Under the pieces are notes generated by a model. That model ran no database searches, was not told the DNA's origin, and saw only the letters and a program-made list of their open reading frames with translations. A stretch of 37,147 bases of DNA from a virus. The DNA is taken from the IMG/VR virus record IMGVR_UViG_3300046476_000186, positions 1-37,147 of that record, one strand, 5' to 3'. Shown here piece by piece: positions 22,513-28,837 of the stretch. The position numbers and the translations under genes were made by a program. Position 1 is the stretch's first letter, and each line of letters opens with the position of its first letter.

Positions 22513-23177
22513 TCGGCCCGGTCCCCGCCTCCTACTCGTGGAAGACGAACGCCGATCTCATCGCGGACGTCGCCCGGCTCGGCTACTTCCGCGGTCCGGT
22601 CCTCGACGCCACGTACGGCGCCGGAGGCTTCTGGAAGAAATACCGGCCGGAGCATCTCTGCGGGACGGATCTCCGGGCCGGAGGAATCGCCCACGCCGAC
22701 TTCCGTGAGCTGCCGTTCCGCGACGGAGCGTTCGAGACCGTCGTGCTCGACCCGCCCTACAAGCTGAACGGCCGCCCCGACCCCTCAGTCGACCGCCGGT
22801 ACGGAGTCCACGAGCGGTCCTCCTGGCGTGACCGGCACGCCCTCATCTACGACGGGCTGGACGAAGCGGCCCGGGTCGCGGACCGCTGGATCATGTTGAA
22901 GTGCATGGATCAGGTGGTCGAAGGAGCGATCCGGTGGCAGACCCGACTGTTCGCTGACTACGCCGAGAAGCTCGGGCTCACCCTCACGGACCGCTTCGAC
23001 CTGACCGGCTCCTACCGGCAGCAGCCGCTCTTCGGGAGGCGCCCGGCCGGTCTGATCGGACCCCCGAAGCCACGGAAACAGGCTCACGCCCACGGCCGCC
23101 CCTCTACGCTGCTCGTCTTCTCCTGGTGGGGCGAGGACGACGTTCCCTCTGTCCGCCGCGGACGGCGAGTACCGTGA
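22509..23177 (+). CDS. DNA methyltransferase with DPPY motif
   Basis: A 222-residue protein from a GTG (GTGA overlap with the ribbon-helix-helix gene). The SAM-binding motif DATYGAGGF (33-41), an acidic loop CGTDLR (51-56) and the catalytic DPPY (81-84) fit an amino-methyltransferase acting on adenine N6 or cytosine N4. No target-recognition domain or restriction partner is seen, so it is an orphan phage methyltransferase, perhaps protecting phage DNA from host restriction. The basic C-terminus may bind DNA. Confidence 0.75.
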   Translation: MIGPVPASYSWKTNADLIADVARLGYFRGPVLDATYGAGGFWKKYRPEHLCGTDLRAGGIAHADFRELPFRDGAFETVVLDPPYKLNGRPDPSVDRRYGVHERSSWRDRHALIYDGLDEAARVADRWIMLKCMDQVVEGAIRWQTRLFADYAEKLGLTLTDRFDLTGSYRQQPLFGRRPAGLIGPPKPRKQAHAHGRPSTLLVFSWWGEDDVPSVRRGRRVP

Positions 23178-23183
23178 CGCCTT

Positions 23184-25739
23184 GTGGCAACCCGACTCGG
23201 CCGACGTCCACCGCCGACTGAGAAGCTGCCTCAGCGGACGGCGCTGACCGCCGCCGCCCAGCGGATCGACCTCACCCGCATCCCGAAAGGCTTCGGGAGG
23301 CGCCGCTCCCAGATAGGCCAGACCTGGCAACAGGACGCCTGGGACTACTACGACACGGTCCCGGAAGTCCAGTTCGCCGTCGGGTACGTCGGGAACACGA
23401 TGAGCAAGCTGCGCCTCTACGCCGCCTGCTACCCGCCCGATGCGGAAGCGGACGCCGATCCGGTCTCCGTCACGGACCCGGACTCCGGTATCCCGCCGGA
23501 CATCGCGGCCGCGGCCCAAGCCTCAATCTCAGGCGTCAAGTCGCTCTCCGGCGGACAGGGCGAGATCATCTCCAAGTTCTTCGAGAACACAGAGGTCGTA
23601 GGCGAGTGTTATCTCGTCTACTGGGCGGAACGGCCGCTAGTCGGGGACGACCGGACCAAGGTGCCGTTCTCCCCCTCCCAGTGGGAGGTGCATTCCGCCG
23701 ACGAGATCCGAGCGTTCAGCGACGCGACGGCGCCCGTCAACCCGGAGACCGGCGAAGCCATCTCGCTCTACGTCCGTTCCGACCCGTCAGAAACGAAGGC
23801 GGAGCAGATGCGGAAGCTCGTCCCGGGCTCCGACGTAGCGATCCGCCTCTGGGTGAAGCACCCGCGCTGGTCCGGCTGGGCGACCTCCTCGATGAAGTCC
23901 TGCCTCGGGGAGCTAGCCATCCTGAACGTCCTCTCCGGCCAAGTCCTGGCTGAGTCGATGTCCCGTCACAACGCGGGGATCATCACCGTCCCCACCGAAG
24001 CGGACTTCGACACGCCGGTAGGTCCCCCGAACGAACCGCAGCCCGACGGGACCGAAGCGCGCCCTCTCTCCCTCGCGACGAAGCTCGCCTTCGCCATCCT
24101 CGAACCGATCTCCGATCCGTCGTCCCCGGCCGCGGTCGTTCCCACGATCCTGAAGGCCGACGCCGAAAGCCTGAAAGCCGTCCAGTTCATCGACCTGTCC
24201 CGCACCTCGGACGTCGAGGCGAAGATCACCGCCCGGCTCGTCCGCTTCGCCCACGGAGTCAACCTCCCCCCGGAGGTCATCGAAGGGCACATGCAGACCA
24301 CGTTCGCCAACGCGGGCCAGATAGACGAGGACACGTTCGATGACTACCTCGACCCGCGCGCCCGCTTCCTAGCCCAGTCGTGGACGTACTCGATCCTCAC
24401 CCCCGACCTGATTCAGCTCTTCCCCGGGCAGGAGGACGTCGTCAACCGGATCTTCGTCTGGTACGACGCCTCAGACATCATCGAGACGACCGACCCGGCC
24501 GCCGGAGCGTTCAACGCCTGGGACCGCGGGCTCCTCTCCGATATCGCGGCCCGGAAGCATCTTGGCTACGACGAGTCCGACGCCCCGTCCGACCTGGAAC
24601 GCCTCACCCGTCTGGCGTTCAACGGAGTCGCCCGGCCCACCCCGGAGGTTCTCGACGCCATCTACGATCTCGTCGGCATCCACGTCACGCCGACGGTCCC
24701 CGCCGGAAACGTCGAGAAACCACCCCCGGTAGAGGATCCGAACACGGTCCCCGACCAGCCGCCACCTCCGCCGCCGACGCCCGGCGCGACCGCGGCCGCG
24801 CTCGCCTACCTGCGCCGCCACCCGGAGACGCTCACCCGCCTAGTCGACGCCGCCGCGGTGATCTCCCCGCCGATCGAAGCGACCCACCGTCCCGTCCCCG
24901 TCAAGGCGCTCACCGCCGGGCGGACCCGACCGCTGGGCCAGCGCCTCCTCGCGATCGACCGGGATCTCCGCACCCGTCTCCTCACCGCGGCGTCGATCGC
25001 GATGGACCGGGCGCTGGAACGGGCCACGAACAAGAGCCGGGGCGCGACGGCGCGCCGGAAGGCTGTCGCCGCTGACGCGCTCCCGCCGGAGGATCTCCTC
25101 GACGGCGCCTGGGACAAGCTCCACGATCAGTTCATGAGCTGGGGAGCCGGAGCGCAGGCTGACGCTCTGGACATAGCGTCTCGGGCCGCCTCGGGGCTGT
25201 CCACTGCCCAACGGGACCTGTTCAAGGTCCGCCAGGCCGGATCATTGGAGGAGGCGTGGGGCTGGTTCGAGCGGACCCTCACGACGCTCGCCACCGCGAC
25301 GCTGCTCGACCCGGCCGCGATCATCGAACCCGCGCAGGGTGAGTTCGATCTCGGGCTGCGCGTCCCGCCCGGGATCGTCCGGACCGCGATGGCGTACGCG
25401 GGCGGAGCGACCGGGCTACAGGTCACCGGGAAGGGCGGAGTCTTCCTCGCGCTCTCCCAGGGCGGGACCCGTCCGCCGGGAGGTATCGCGACCGGGGAGG
25501 ACATCTCCTCCGCTCTGTCCGAAGCCGGGACGTCCCAGGAGGGATACGCCTGGGTGTACGGCCCGGCCCGCCGCAAGACGTTCGAGCCGCACCTAGAGCT
25601 GGACGGGTTGGAGTTCGAGAACTTCGATGACGACTCCCTCGCGAACCGCGACAGCTTCCCGGAGACCGACTATTACATGCCAGGCGACCACGACGGCTGC
25701 CTCTGCGACTTCGAGCCGATCATCCTGTCTCCCACCTGA
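23184..25739 (+). CDS. Portal protein fused to a MuF-like head morphogenesis domain
   Basis: An 851-residue protein. Residues 1-490 form the portal: WQQDAWDYYDTVPEVQFAVG, a long alpha/beta core and clip/stem region (VEAKITARLVRFAHGVNLPP, then EVIEGHMQTTFANAG). A Pro-rich linker (PPPPPPTPGA) at about 525-535 leads to a helical region. The C-terminal end is MuF-like, ending in YAWVYG, FEPHLELDGLEF and PGDHDGCLCDFEP, with conserved His and Cys. In many phages portal and MuF are separate genes; here they are one. The GTG start has no ribosome site, and a TACCGT box lies 8 nt upstream (23170-23175), so it may be leaderless. The portal forms the DNA channel used by TerL. Confidence 0.85.
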   Translation: MATRLGRRPPPTEKLPQRTALTAAAQRIDLTRIPKGFGRRRSQIGQTWQQDAWDYYDTVPEVQFAVGYVGNTMSKLRLYAACYPPDAEADADPVSVTDPDSGIPPDIAAAAQASISGVKSLSGGQGEIISKFFENTEVVGECYLVYWAERPLVGDDRTKVPFSPSQWEVHSADEIRAFSDATAPVNPETGEAISLYVRSDPSETKAEQMRKLVPGSDVAIRLWVKHPRWSGWATSSMKSCLGELAILNVLSGQVLAESMSRHNAGIITVPTEADFDTPVGPPNEPQPDGTEARPLSLATKLAFAILEPISDPSSPAAVVPTILKADAESLKAVQFIDLSRTSDVEAKITARLVRFAHGVNLPPEVIEGHMQTTFANAGQIDEDTFDDYLDPRARFLAQSWTYSILTPDLIQLFPGQEDVVNRIFVWYDASDIIETTDPAAGAFNAWDRGLLSDIAARKHLGYDESDAPSDLERLTRLAFNGVARPTPEVLDAIYDLVGIHVTPTVPAGNVEKPPPVEDPNTVPDQPPPPPPTPGATAAALAYLRRHPETLTRLVDAAAVISPPIEATHRPVPVKALTAGRTRPLGQRLLAIDRDLRTRLLTAASIAMDRALERATNKSRGATARRKAVAADALPPEDLLDGAWDKLHDQFMSWGAGAQADALDIASRAASGLSTAQRDLFKVRQAGSLEEAWGWFERTLTTLATATLLDPAAIIEPAQGEFDLGLRVPPGIVRTAMAYAGGATGLQVTGKGGVFLALSQGGTRPPGGIATGEDISSALSEAGTSQEGYAWVYGPARRKTFEPHLELDGLEFENFDDDSLANRDSFPETDYYMPGDHDGCLCDFEPIILSPT

Positions 25740-25749
25740 CCGGGCCGGG

Positions 25750-25755
25750 TACGGT
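25750..25755 (+). promoter_or_regulatory. -10 box for a leaderless small membrane protein
   Basis: TACGGT fits TAnnnT and lies exactly 6 nt before the GTG at 25762, directly after the portal stop. No -35 seen. Confidence 0.4.
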
Positions 25756-25761
25756 GCCGCC

Positions 25762-25947
25762 GTGATCACCACCATTGCGCTCATCGTCGCCCTCGTCGCC
25801 TCCGTCGTCCTCATGGTGACCGGCTTCGGCTGGTTCGGCTCCTCCACGGACAACGCCCTCGGCTGGCTCGGGCTCGCCCTGACCGGGATCGTCGTCGCGA
25901 TGGCCGGGCTCGACGGAAGGATCGCAGCGCGCCGCGGCTCCGCCTAA
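25762..25947 (+). CDS. Small membrane protein with two helices
   Basis: A 61-residue protein with hydrophobic segments at about 2-22 (ITTIALIVALVASVVLMVTG) and 33-50 (LGWLGLALTGIVVAMAGL), and a basic C-terminal tail (RIAARRGS). The hairpin layout with a charged tail resembles small holins, but such features are not specific. It starts with a GTG that appears leaderless. Confidence 0.6.
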   Translation: MITTIALIVALVASVVLMVTGFGWFGSSTDNALGWLGLALTGIVVAMAGLDGRIAARRGSA

Positions 25948-25959
25948 CCGCGCTAAGGT
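25944..25959 (+). promoter_or_regulatory. Dyad and leaderless promoter overlapping the upstream stop codon
   Basis: CTAACC (25944-25949) and a later GGTTAG form a wider dyad across 25944-25962. TAAGGT (25954-25959) is the -10 and the ATG at 25967 follows 7 nt later. The TAA stop of the preceding gene is part of the left arm, as also seen at 5608 and 6918. Confidence 0.5.
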
Positions 25960-25966
25960 TAGGGCT

Positions 25967-26200
25967 ATGGCCCGCACCCAGATAGAAGTCCGCCACTTCG
26001 ACCTCTCCGGCATCCCCGGCCGGGGAGTCGCCTGCCACGTCGACGCAGGGGACCGGGGGACGGAGAGGATCGTCCCGCCCGCCGGGGAGACGTACGCGTT
26101 CACCCGGAAGCGCTGGGCGCGCCGCGTCGAGGTCTACGTGTCCCCGACCGGCCGATCCGTCCGGGTCTACGTGGACGGTCGCGAGGTCAAGAAGCCGTGA
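25967..26200 (+). CDS. Unrecognised 77-residue basic beta-rich protein
   Basis: Predicted mostly beta (QIEVRHFDLSGIPGRGVACH, then VEVYVSPTGRSVRVYVDGRE) with a strongly basic C-terminal half. Probably leaderless. It overlaps the next gene (GTGA). No family recognised. Confidence 0.6.
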   Translation: MARTQIEVRHFDLSGIPGRGVACHVDAGDRGTERIVPPAGETYAFTRKRWARRVEVYVSPTGRSVRVYVDGREVKKP

Positions 26201-26358
26201 ACCTGCCGGAGTACTGCTCTATCTGCGGCACCCGGGTCGAGTGGCGCCAGGATCTCAGCCGCTGGCTCCACACCACCGGCTACCGGGGAGCCCCCGGAAC
26301 GCTGCCCCACCAGCCCGAAGTTCGGGAGAAGCCCTGGCTAAGAGGGATGGACAGCTAA
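26197..26358 (+). CDS. Small zinc-ribbon-like protein
   Basis: A GTG at 26197 overlaps the previous stop (GTGA). The 53-residue product begins NLPEYCSICGTRVEWRQ, a CxxC zinc knuckle, with histidines later (HTTGY, PHQPE) as possible ligands. Its last codons and TAA lie inside the next promoter: GACAGC of the -35 region encodes Asp-Ser and the dyad supplies the stop. Confidence 0.6.
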   Translation: MNLPEYCSICGTRVEWRQDLSRWLHTTGYRGAPGTLPHQPEVREKPWLRGMDS

Positions 26359-26376
26359 CCTAGGTTAGGTTATGCT
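26348..26376 (+). promoter_or_regulatory. Spacer-operator promoter with perfect palindrome, leaderless
   Basis: -35 TGGACA (26348-26353), spacer with the perfect 14-bp palindrome CTAACCTAGGTTAG (26355-26368), -10 TATGCT (26371-26376), ATG 6 nt later at 26383. It is the most symmetric operator in the window. Confidence 0.85.
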
Positions 26377-26382
26377 GGGTAC

Positions 26383-26496
26383 ATGACCACCGCCATTCTC
26401 TACTTCACCTCTCTCACTGGGCTCGGTGGGTTCTTCTCCGCTGCCCTTCTCGCGGTCTCCCGCCTCTGCCCGATCGTGGAAGAGGAGGAGTCGTGA
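26383..26496 (+). CDS. 37-residue membrane peptide, leaderless
   Basis: Reads MTTAILYFTSLTGLGGFFSA followed by ALLAVSRLCPIVEEEES. It has one membrane helix and an acidic end. The exact fit of the promoter and the GTGA overlap with the next gene support it being translated. Possible roles include a small membrane regulator or lysis helper; none can be chosen. Confidence 0.55.
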   Translation: MTTAILYFTSLTGLGGFFSAALLAVSRLCPIVEEEES

Positions 26497-26666
26497 GCGG
26501 CCGGAACTGGGCCAGCTTCCGCTTGGGCGGTGGCTTCCGCCTGATCTTCTCGAAGACGGGTCCCCGGGTGGCGTTCCGGGGGAAGCACGTTCAGGTCTCC
26601 CCGCGGTCGACGTACGTGAAGGTCGGCCCGTTCCACCACTTCGCCGCCCGGAAACCGCGTCACTGA
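26493..26666 (+). CDS. Small basic beta protein, possibly DUF4236-like
   Basis: GTG at 26493 in a GTGA overlap, 57 residues. The sequence ASFRLGGGFRLIFSKTGPRV followed by a basic strand set resembles the short, Gly-rich beta repeats of DUF4236 proteins, but the match is weak. Ends close to the next ATG (TGATG). Confidence 0.5.
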   Translation: MSGRNWASFRLGGGFRLIFSKTGPRVAFRGKHVQVSPRSTYVKVGPFHHFAARKPRH

Positions 26667-26860
26667 TGCCCGGTCCGACGTCCCGGGGGACGTACATCGG
26701 GAAGAACAAGTTCGCCGGGCTGATGGCCGCGGCGGAGAAACGCGCCGCCGTCGGGTTCGATCACTTCCCGCGCTGCCGGGTCTGCTCAGCGCCGATGGTC
26801 TGCGGTCAGGAGACCTCCAACCGGGGCGCCCACTTCGTGTGCGCTCCCCCAACCACATAG
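26666..26860 (+). CDS. Small Cys-containing basic protein
   Basis: A 64-residue protein starting at ATG 26666, overlapping the upstream stop. It contains CRVCSAPMVCG and a later HFVC, a four-cysteine set able to bind zinc, after a basic N-terminal helix (KNKFAGLMAAAEKRAAV). No family recognised. Confidence 0.6.
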   Translation: MPGPTSRGTYIGKNKFAGLMAAAEKRAAVGFDHFPRCRVCSAPMVCGQETSNRGAHFVCAPPTT

Positions 26861-26867
26861 GAGCCAC

Positions 26868-27239
26868 ATGAAGAAGCTGATAGCGGTCCTCGTCCTCGCG
26901 CTCGGTATCGGCGTCGCGCCTCTCGCGACGTCCGCCCAGGCGAAAGGGTCGGTGGACTGCACCGTGTTCATCTACCAGCCGCAGAACTTCTTCCTGAGAG
27001 GTCCGTGGCGACCGAAGACGATGCCTCACGGCTGGACGACGGAGGACTGGTTCTACTACTGCTCCGGCCGGTTCCGCCCGGAGAAGAAGAGCCCGAACCG
27101 GTCGCCCGGCCACTGGGGCGTGAACATCACCCTGAACATCAAGAACTGCACCTACACGGCCGACGAGGCGTGGCTCCGGGAGCGGTCCGGCTGGAAGAAC
27201 GCCCGCATCTACATCTCCCCGTACCCGGTCGGAGGCTGA
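26868..27239 (+). CDS. Small secreted protein
   Basis: A 123-residue protein with a textbook signal peptide: MKK, a hydrophobic core (LIAVLVLALGIGVAPLA) and a likely cleavage after SAQA. The mature part is aromatic and basic with three cysteines (VDCTVF, YYCSGRF, KNCTYT) and a polar beta-rich pattern. It follows TAGGAGCC. A phage-secreted, non-enzymatic small protein could alter the host wall or surface; no family was recognised. Confidence 0.65.
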   Translation: MKKLIAVLVLALGIGVAPLATSAQAKGSVDCTVFIYQPQNFFLRGPWRPKTMPHGWTTEDWFYYCSGRFRPEKKSPNRSPGHWGVNITLNIKNCTYTADEAWLRERSGWKNARIYISPYPVGG

Positions 27240-27240
27240 C

Positions 27241-27582
27241 GTGTACCAGTACCGCGCGACCGTCACGGACGTCCACGACGGGGACACCTACACGCTCGAC
27301 CTCGACCTCGGGTTCGACGTCCACCTCCTAGGCCAGAAGCTCCGCCTCGCCCACGTCAACGCTCCGGAGCTGGCCACGCCGGAAGGGAAGACGGCCCGGG
27401 ACTGGGTCCTCTCCACGATGCCGATCGGAACCCGGGTGACGGTCGACACGGTCAAAGCGGAAGGGGAACGCGAGAAGTTCGGCCGCTGGCTCGCCCAAGT
27501 CACGCTCCCCGACGGCTCTGACCTCGGGGCCGCCCTGATCGCCGCCGGTCAGGCGGTCCCCTACGAAGGCGGACCGCGGTGA
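27241..27582 (+). CDS. Staphylococcal-nuclease-like (SNase) domain protein
   Basis: A 113-residue single-domain protein from a GTG just after the previous stop. It has the SNase pattern: VTDVHDGDTYTLDLD with metal-binding acids near 13-15, LRLAHVNAPELATPEG with R36 and E43, and EREKFGRWLAQV with R82, then the C-terminal helix (ALIAAGQAVPY). All the usual catalytic positions appear present, so it should be an active calcium-dependent nuclease. It has no signal peptide of its own, so it probably acts in the cytoplasm, for example on host DNA. Confidence 0.8.
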   Translation: MYQYRATVTDVHDGDTYTLDLDLGFDVHLLGQKLRLAHVNAPELATPEGKTARDWVLSTMPIGTRVTVDTVKAEGEREKFGRWLAQVTLPDGSDLGAALIAAGQAVPYEGGPR

Positions 27583-27887
27583 CTCCGGAGGAGGCGATGC
27601 TCGTCCGCTACCTGCGGAAACCCGACCACTTCCCGGGGATCAAGGAGGATGCCGCCGACGCCATCGAGTCGCTCTCCGCCCGTCTCACCGCCGCTGAAGC
27701 GAACGCCGAGCGGCTGGAAGCACAAACCCGCCGGTTAGAGGATGCGCTGTTGCTCCTATGGCACGAAGCCGACCACGCCGCGCTGCGCGACGAGTTGCCT
27801 GAACTCATGGACTTCTGCGCCCACGTCCACCATTCGATCGAACATGAACAGGCGATGGTGCGTCGCAATAGCTGGCTCGAACCATGA
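27579..27887 (+). CDS. Coiled-coil protein, unrecognised
   Basis: A 102-residue protein from a GTG (GTGA overlap). After 30 residues (MLVRYLRKPDHFPGIKEDAA) comes a long coiled coil (SLSARLTAAEANAERLEAQT and on) and a His/Trp-rich helix. The beginning resembles small phage proteins that pair with dNTP or nucleotide enzymes, but no firm family can be named. Confidence 0.6.
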   Translation: MTPEEAMLVRYLRKPDHFPGIKEDAADAIESLSARLTAAEANAERLEAQTRRLEDALLLLWHEADHAALRDELPELMDFCAHVHHSIEHEQAMVRRNSWLEP

Positions 27888-28183
27888 CCACCTGCGGCAA
27901 CTGCGGCCATCCATCGCCCGGCCATCAGGGTAACTGCTGGTATGAGATAGACGGACCTGGACCCGGACCGAAGCCGACGAACCCTCACGACGTTCCCTGC
28001 CCACACGGCGATGACGTGGGCTGCTGCCTGGTTTGCACCCCTCCCCTCGGCCGTCTCGCCGCCGCCGAAGCGGACCGGGACTACCAGCAGGCCAGGGCGG
28101 AGGAAGCGGAGGAGCTGCTCGGGGAGACCACGGCCGCTCTTACCCGGGCGAACAACCTTCTGACCGGCCAGAATCCCACTTAG
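27884..28183 (+). CDS. Cys/His-rich zinc-binding protein with coiled-coil tail
   Basis: A 99-residue protein in an ATGA overlap. It has TCGNCGHPSPGHQGNC and PCPHGDDVGCCLVC, up to two zinc sites, followed by a helical coiled-coil tail (LAAAEADRDYQQARAEEAEE). Its start (MTTCGNCGHPSPGH) resembles that of the protein at 30711 (MTTCGECGYNLPHH), so the two may share an origin. Confidence 0.6.
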   Translation: MTTCGNCGHPSPGHQGNCWYEIDGPGPGPKPTNPHDVPCPHGDDVGCCLVCTPPLGRLAAAEADRDYQQARAEEAEELLGETTAALTRANNLLTGQNPT

Positions 28184-28191
28184 AGCGCGAA

Positions 28192-28228
28192 TCTCGGCCC
28201 GGAGGTCTCCGCGATCCCCGGGCTGAGA
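28192..28228 (+). terminator. Terminator-like hairpin
   Basis: Eleven-bp arms TCTCGGCCCGG (28192-28202) and CCGGGCTGAGA (28218-28228), with one G-U pair and a 15-nt loop, in the gap after the small-gene run. No U-tract. Confidence 0.55.
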
Positions 28229-28269
28229 CCGCCTCCCGCCCACTCCTAGCGCGAAAGGCCAGGAAACCC

Positions 28270-28656
28270 ATGCTCACCAAGACGTTCACGATCACCGTCC
28301 ACCACGACGAGTCCCTCTTCCCCGACGAGGGAGCCCTCCACCACGCCATCGATCACGCCCTCCGCTCCCGCCGCCACTGGTTCGGCCCGGACATCCCCGA
28401 CGTGATGACGCTCACCCTCACAGAGGACGCCGAGGAGCTAACCGCCGCGAAGCAGACCGCTGACGACCTCTCCGGGATGGTCATCCGCCTCCACGACGAG
28501 AACGGCACGCTCCGCCACCTCCTCGCCGCCGCTGAAGCGGAAGTAGACCAACTGCACGGTCTACTGGAACAGGCCGACGAGTGGATCGACACCGCCACCT
28601 GCGGCGCCTGCGGCAAACCCGTCTTCCGGCCGGACACCGACAGCGCCCGCTCGTGA
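28270..28656 (+). CDS. Unrecognised 128-residue protein with zinc knuckle
   Basis: Starts at ATG 28270 behind CCAGGAAA. It has a beta strand (TKTFTITVHHDES), a helix with several histidines, a coiled coil (HLLAAAEAEVDQLHGLLEQA) and a C-terminal CGACGKP zinc knuckle. It is coupled to the next gene (GTGA). No family recognised. Confidence 0.6.
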   Translation: MLTKTFTITVHHDESLFPDEGALHHAIDHALRSRRHWFGPDIPDVMTLTLTEDAEELTAAKQTADDLSGMVIRLHDENGTLRHLLAAAEAEVDQLHGLLEQADEWIDTATCGACGKPVFRPDTDSARS

Positions 28657-28799
28657 AACGCCCCGTCCGCCTGACATGCCCCTGCTGCTACACCACGGAA
28701 GTCGTGGAACGCGACCGGGTAGGCGAATGGATCGAAACCCACGACTGCCCACCCGACAGCCCCCCGAAGACCTCGCGCGCCGCTCCCGATAGTGCGTAG
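28653..28799 (+). CDS. 48-residue zinc-knuckle protein
   Basis: GTG start overlapping the previous stop. It contains LTCPCCYTTEVVERDRVGEW with a CxxC pair and a later HDC as further ligands, so it likely folds around one zinc. It is the last gene before the capsid protease. Confidence 0.55.
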   Translation: MKRPVRLTCPCCYTTEVVERDRVGEWIETHDCPPDSPPKTSRAAPDSA

Positions 28800-28825
28800 T
28801 CCTCTGGTCGCGCGCTCGGAGGTCG

Positions 28826-28831
28826 TACCCT
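28826..28831 (+). promoter_or_regulatory. -10 box for leaderless capsid protease gene
   Basis: TACCCT fits TAnnnT and lies exactly 6 nt before the ATG at 28838. There is no ribosome site before this ATG. No dyad or -35 is visible. Confidence 0.42.
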
Positions 28832-28837
28832 TCCGGC

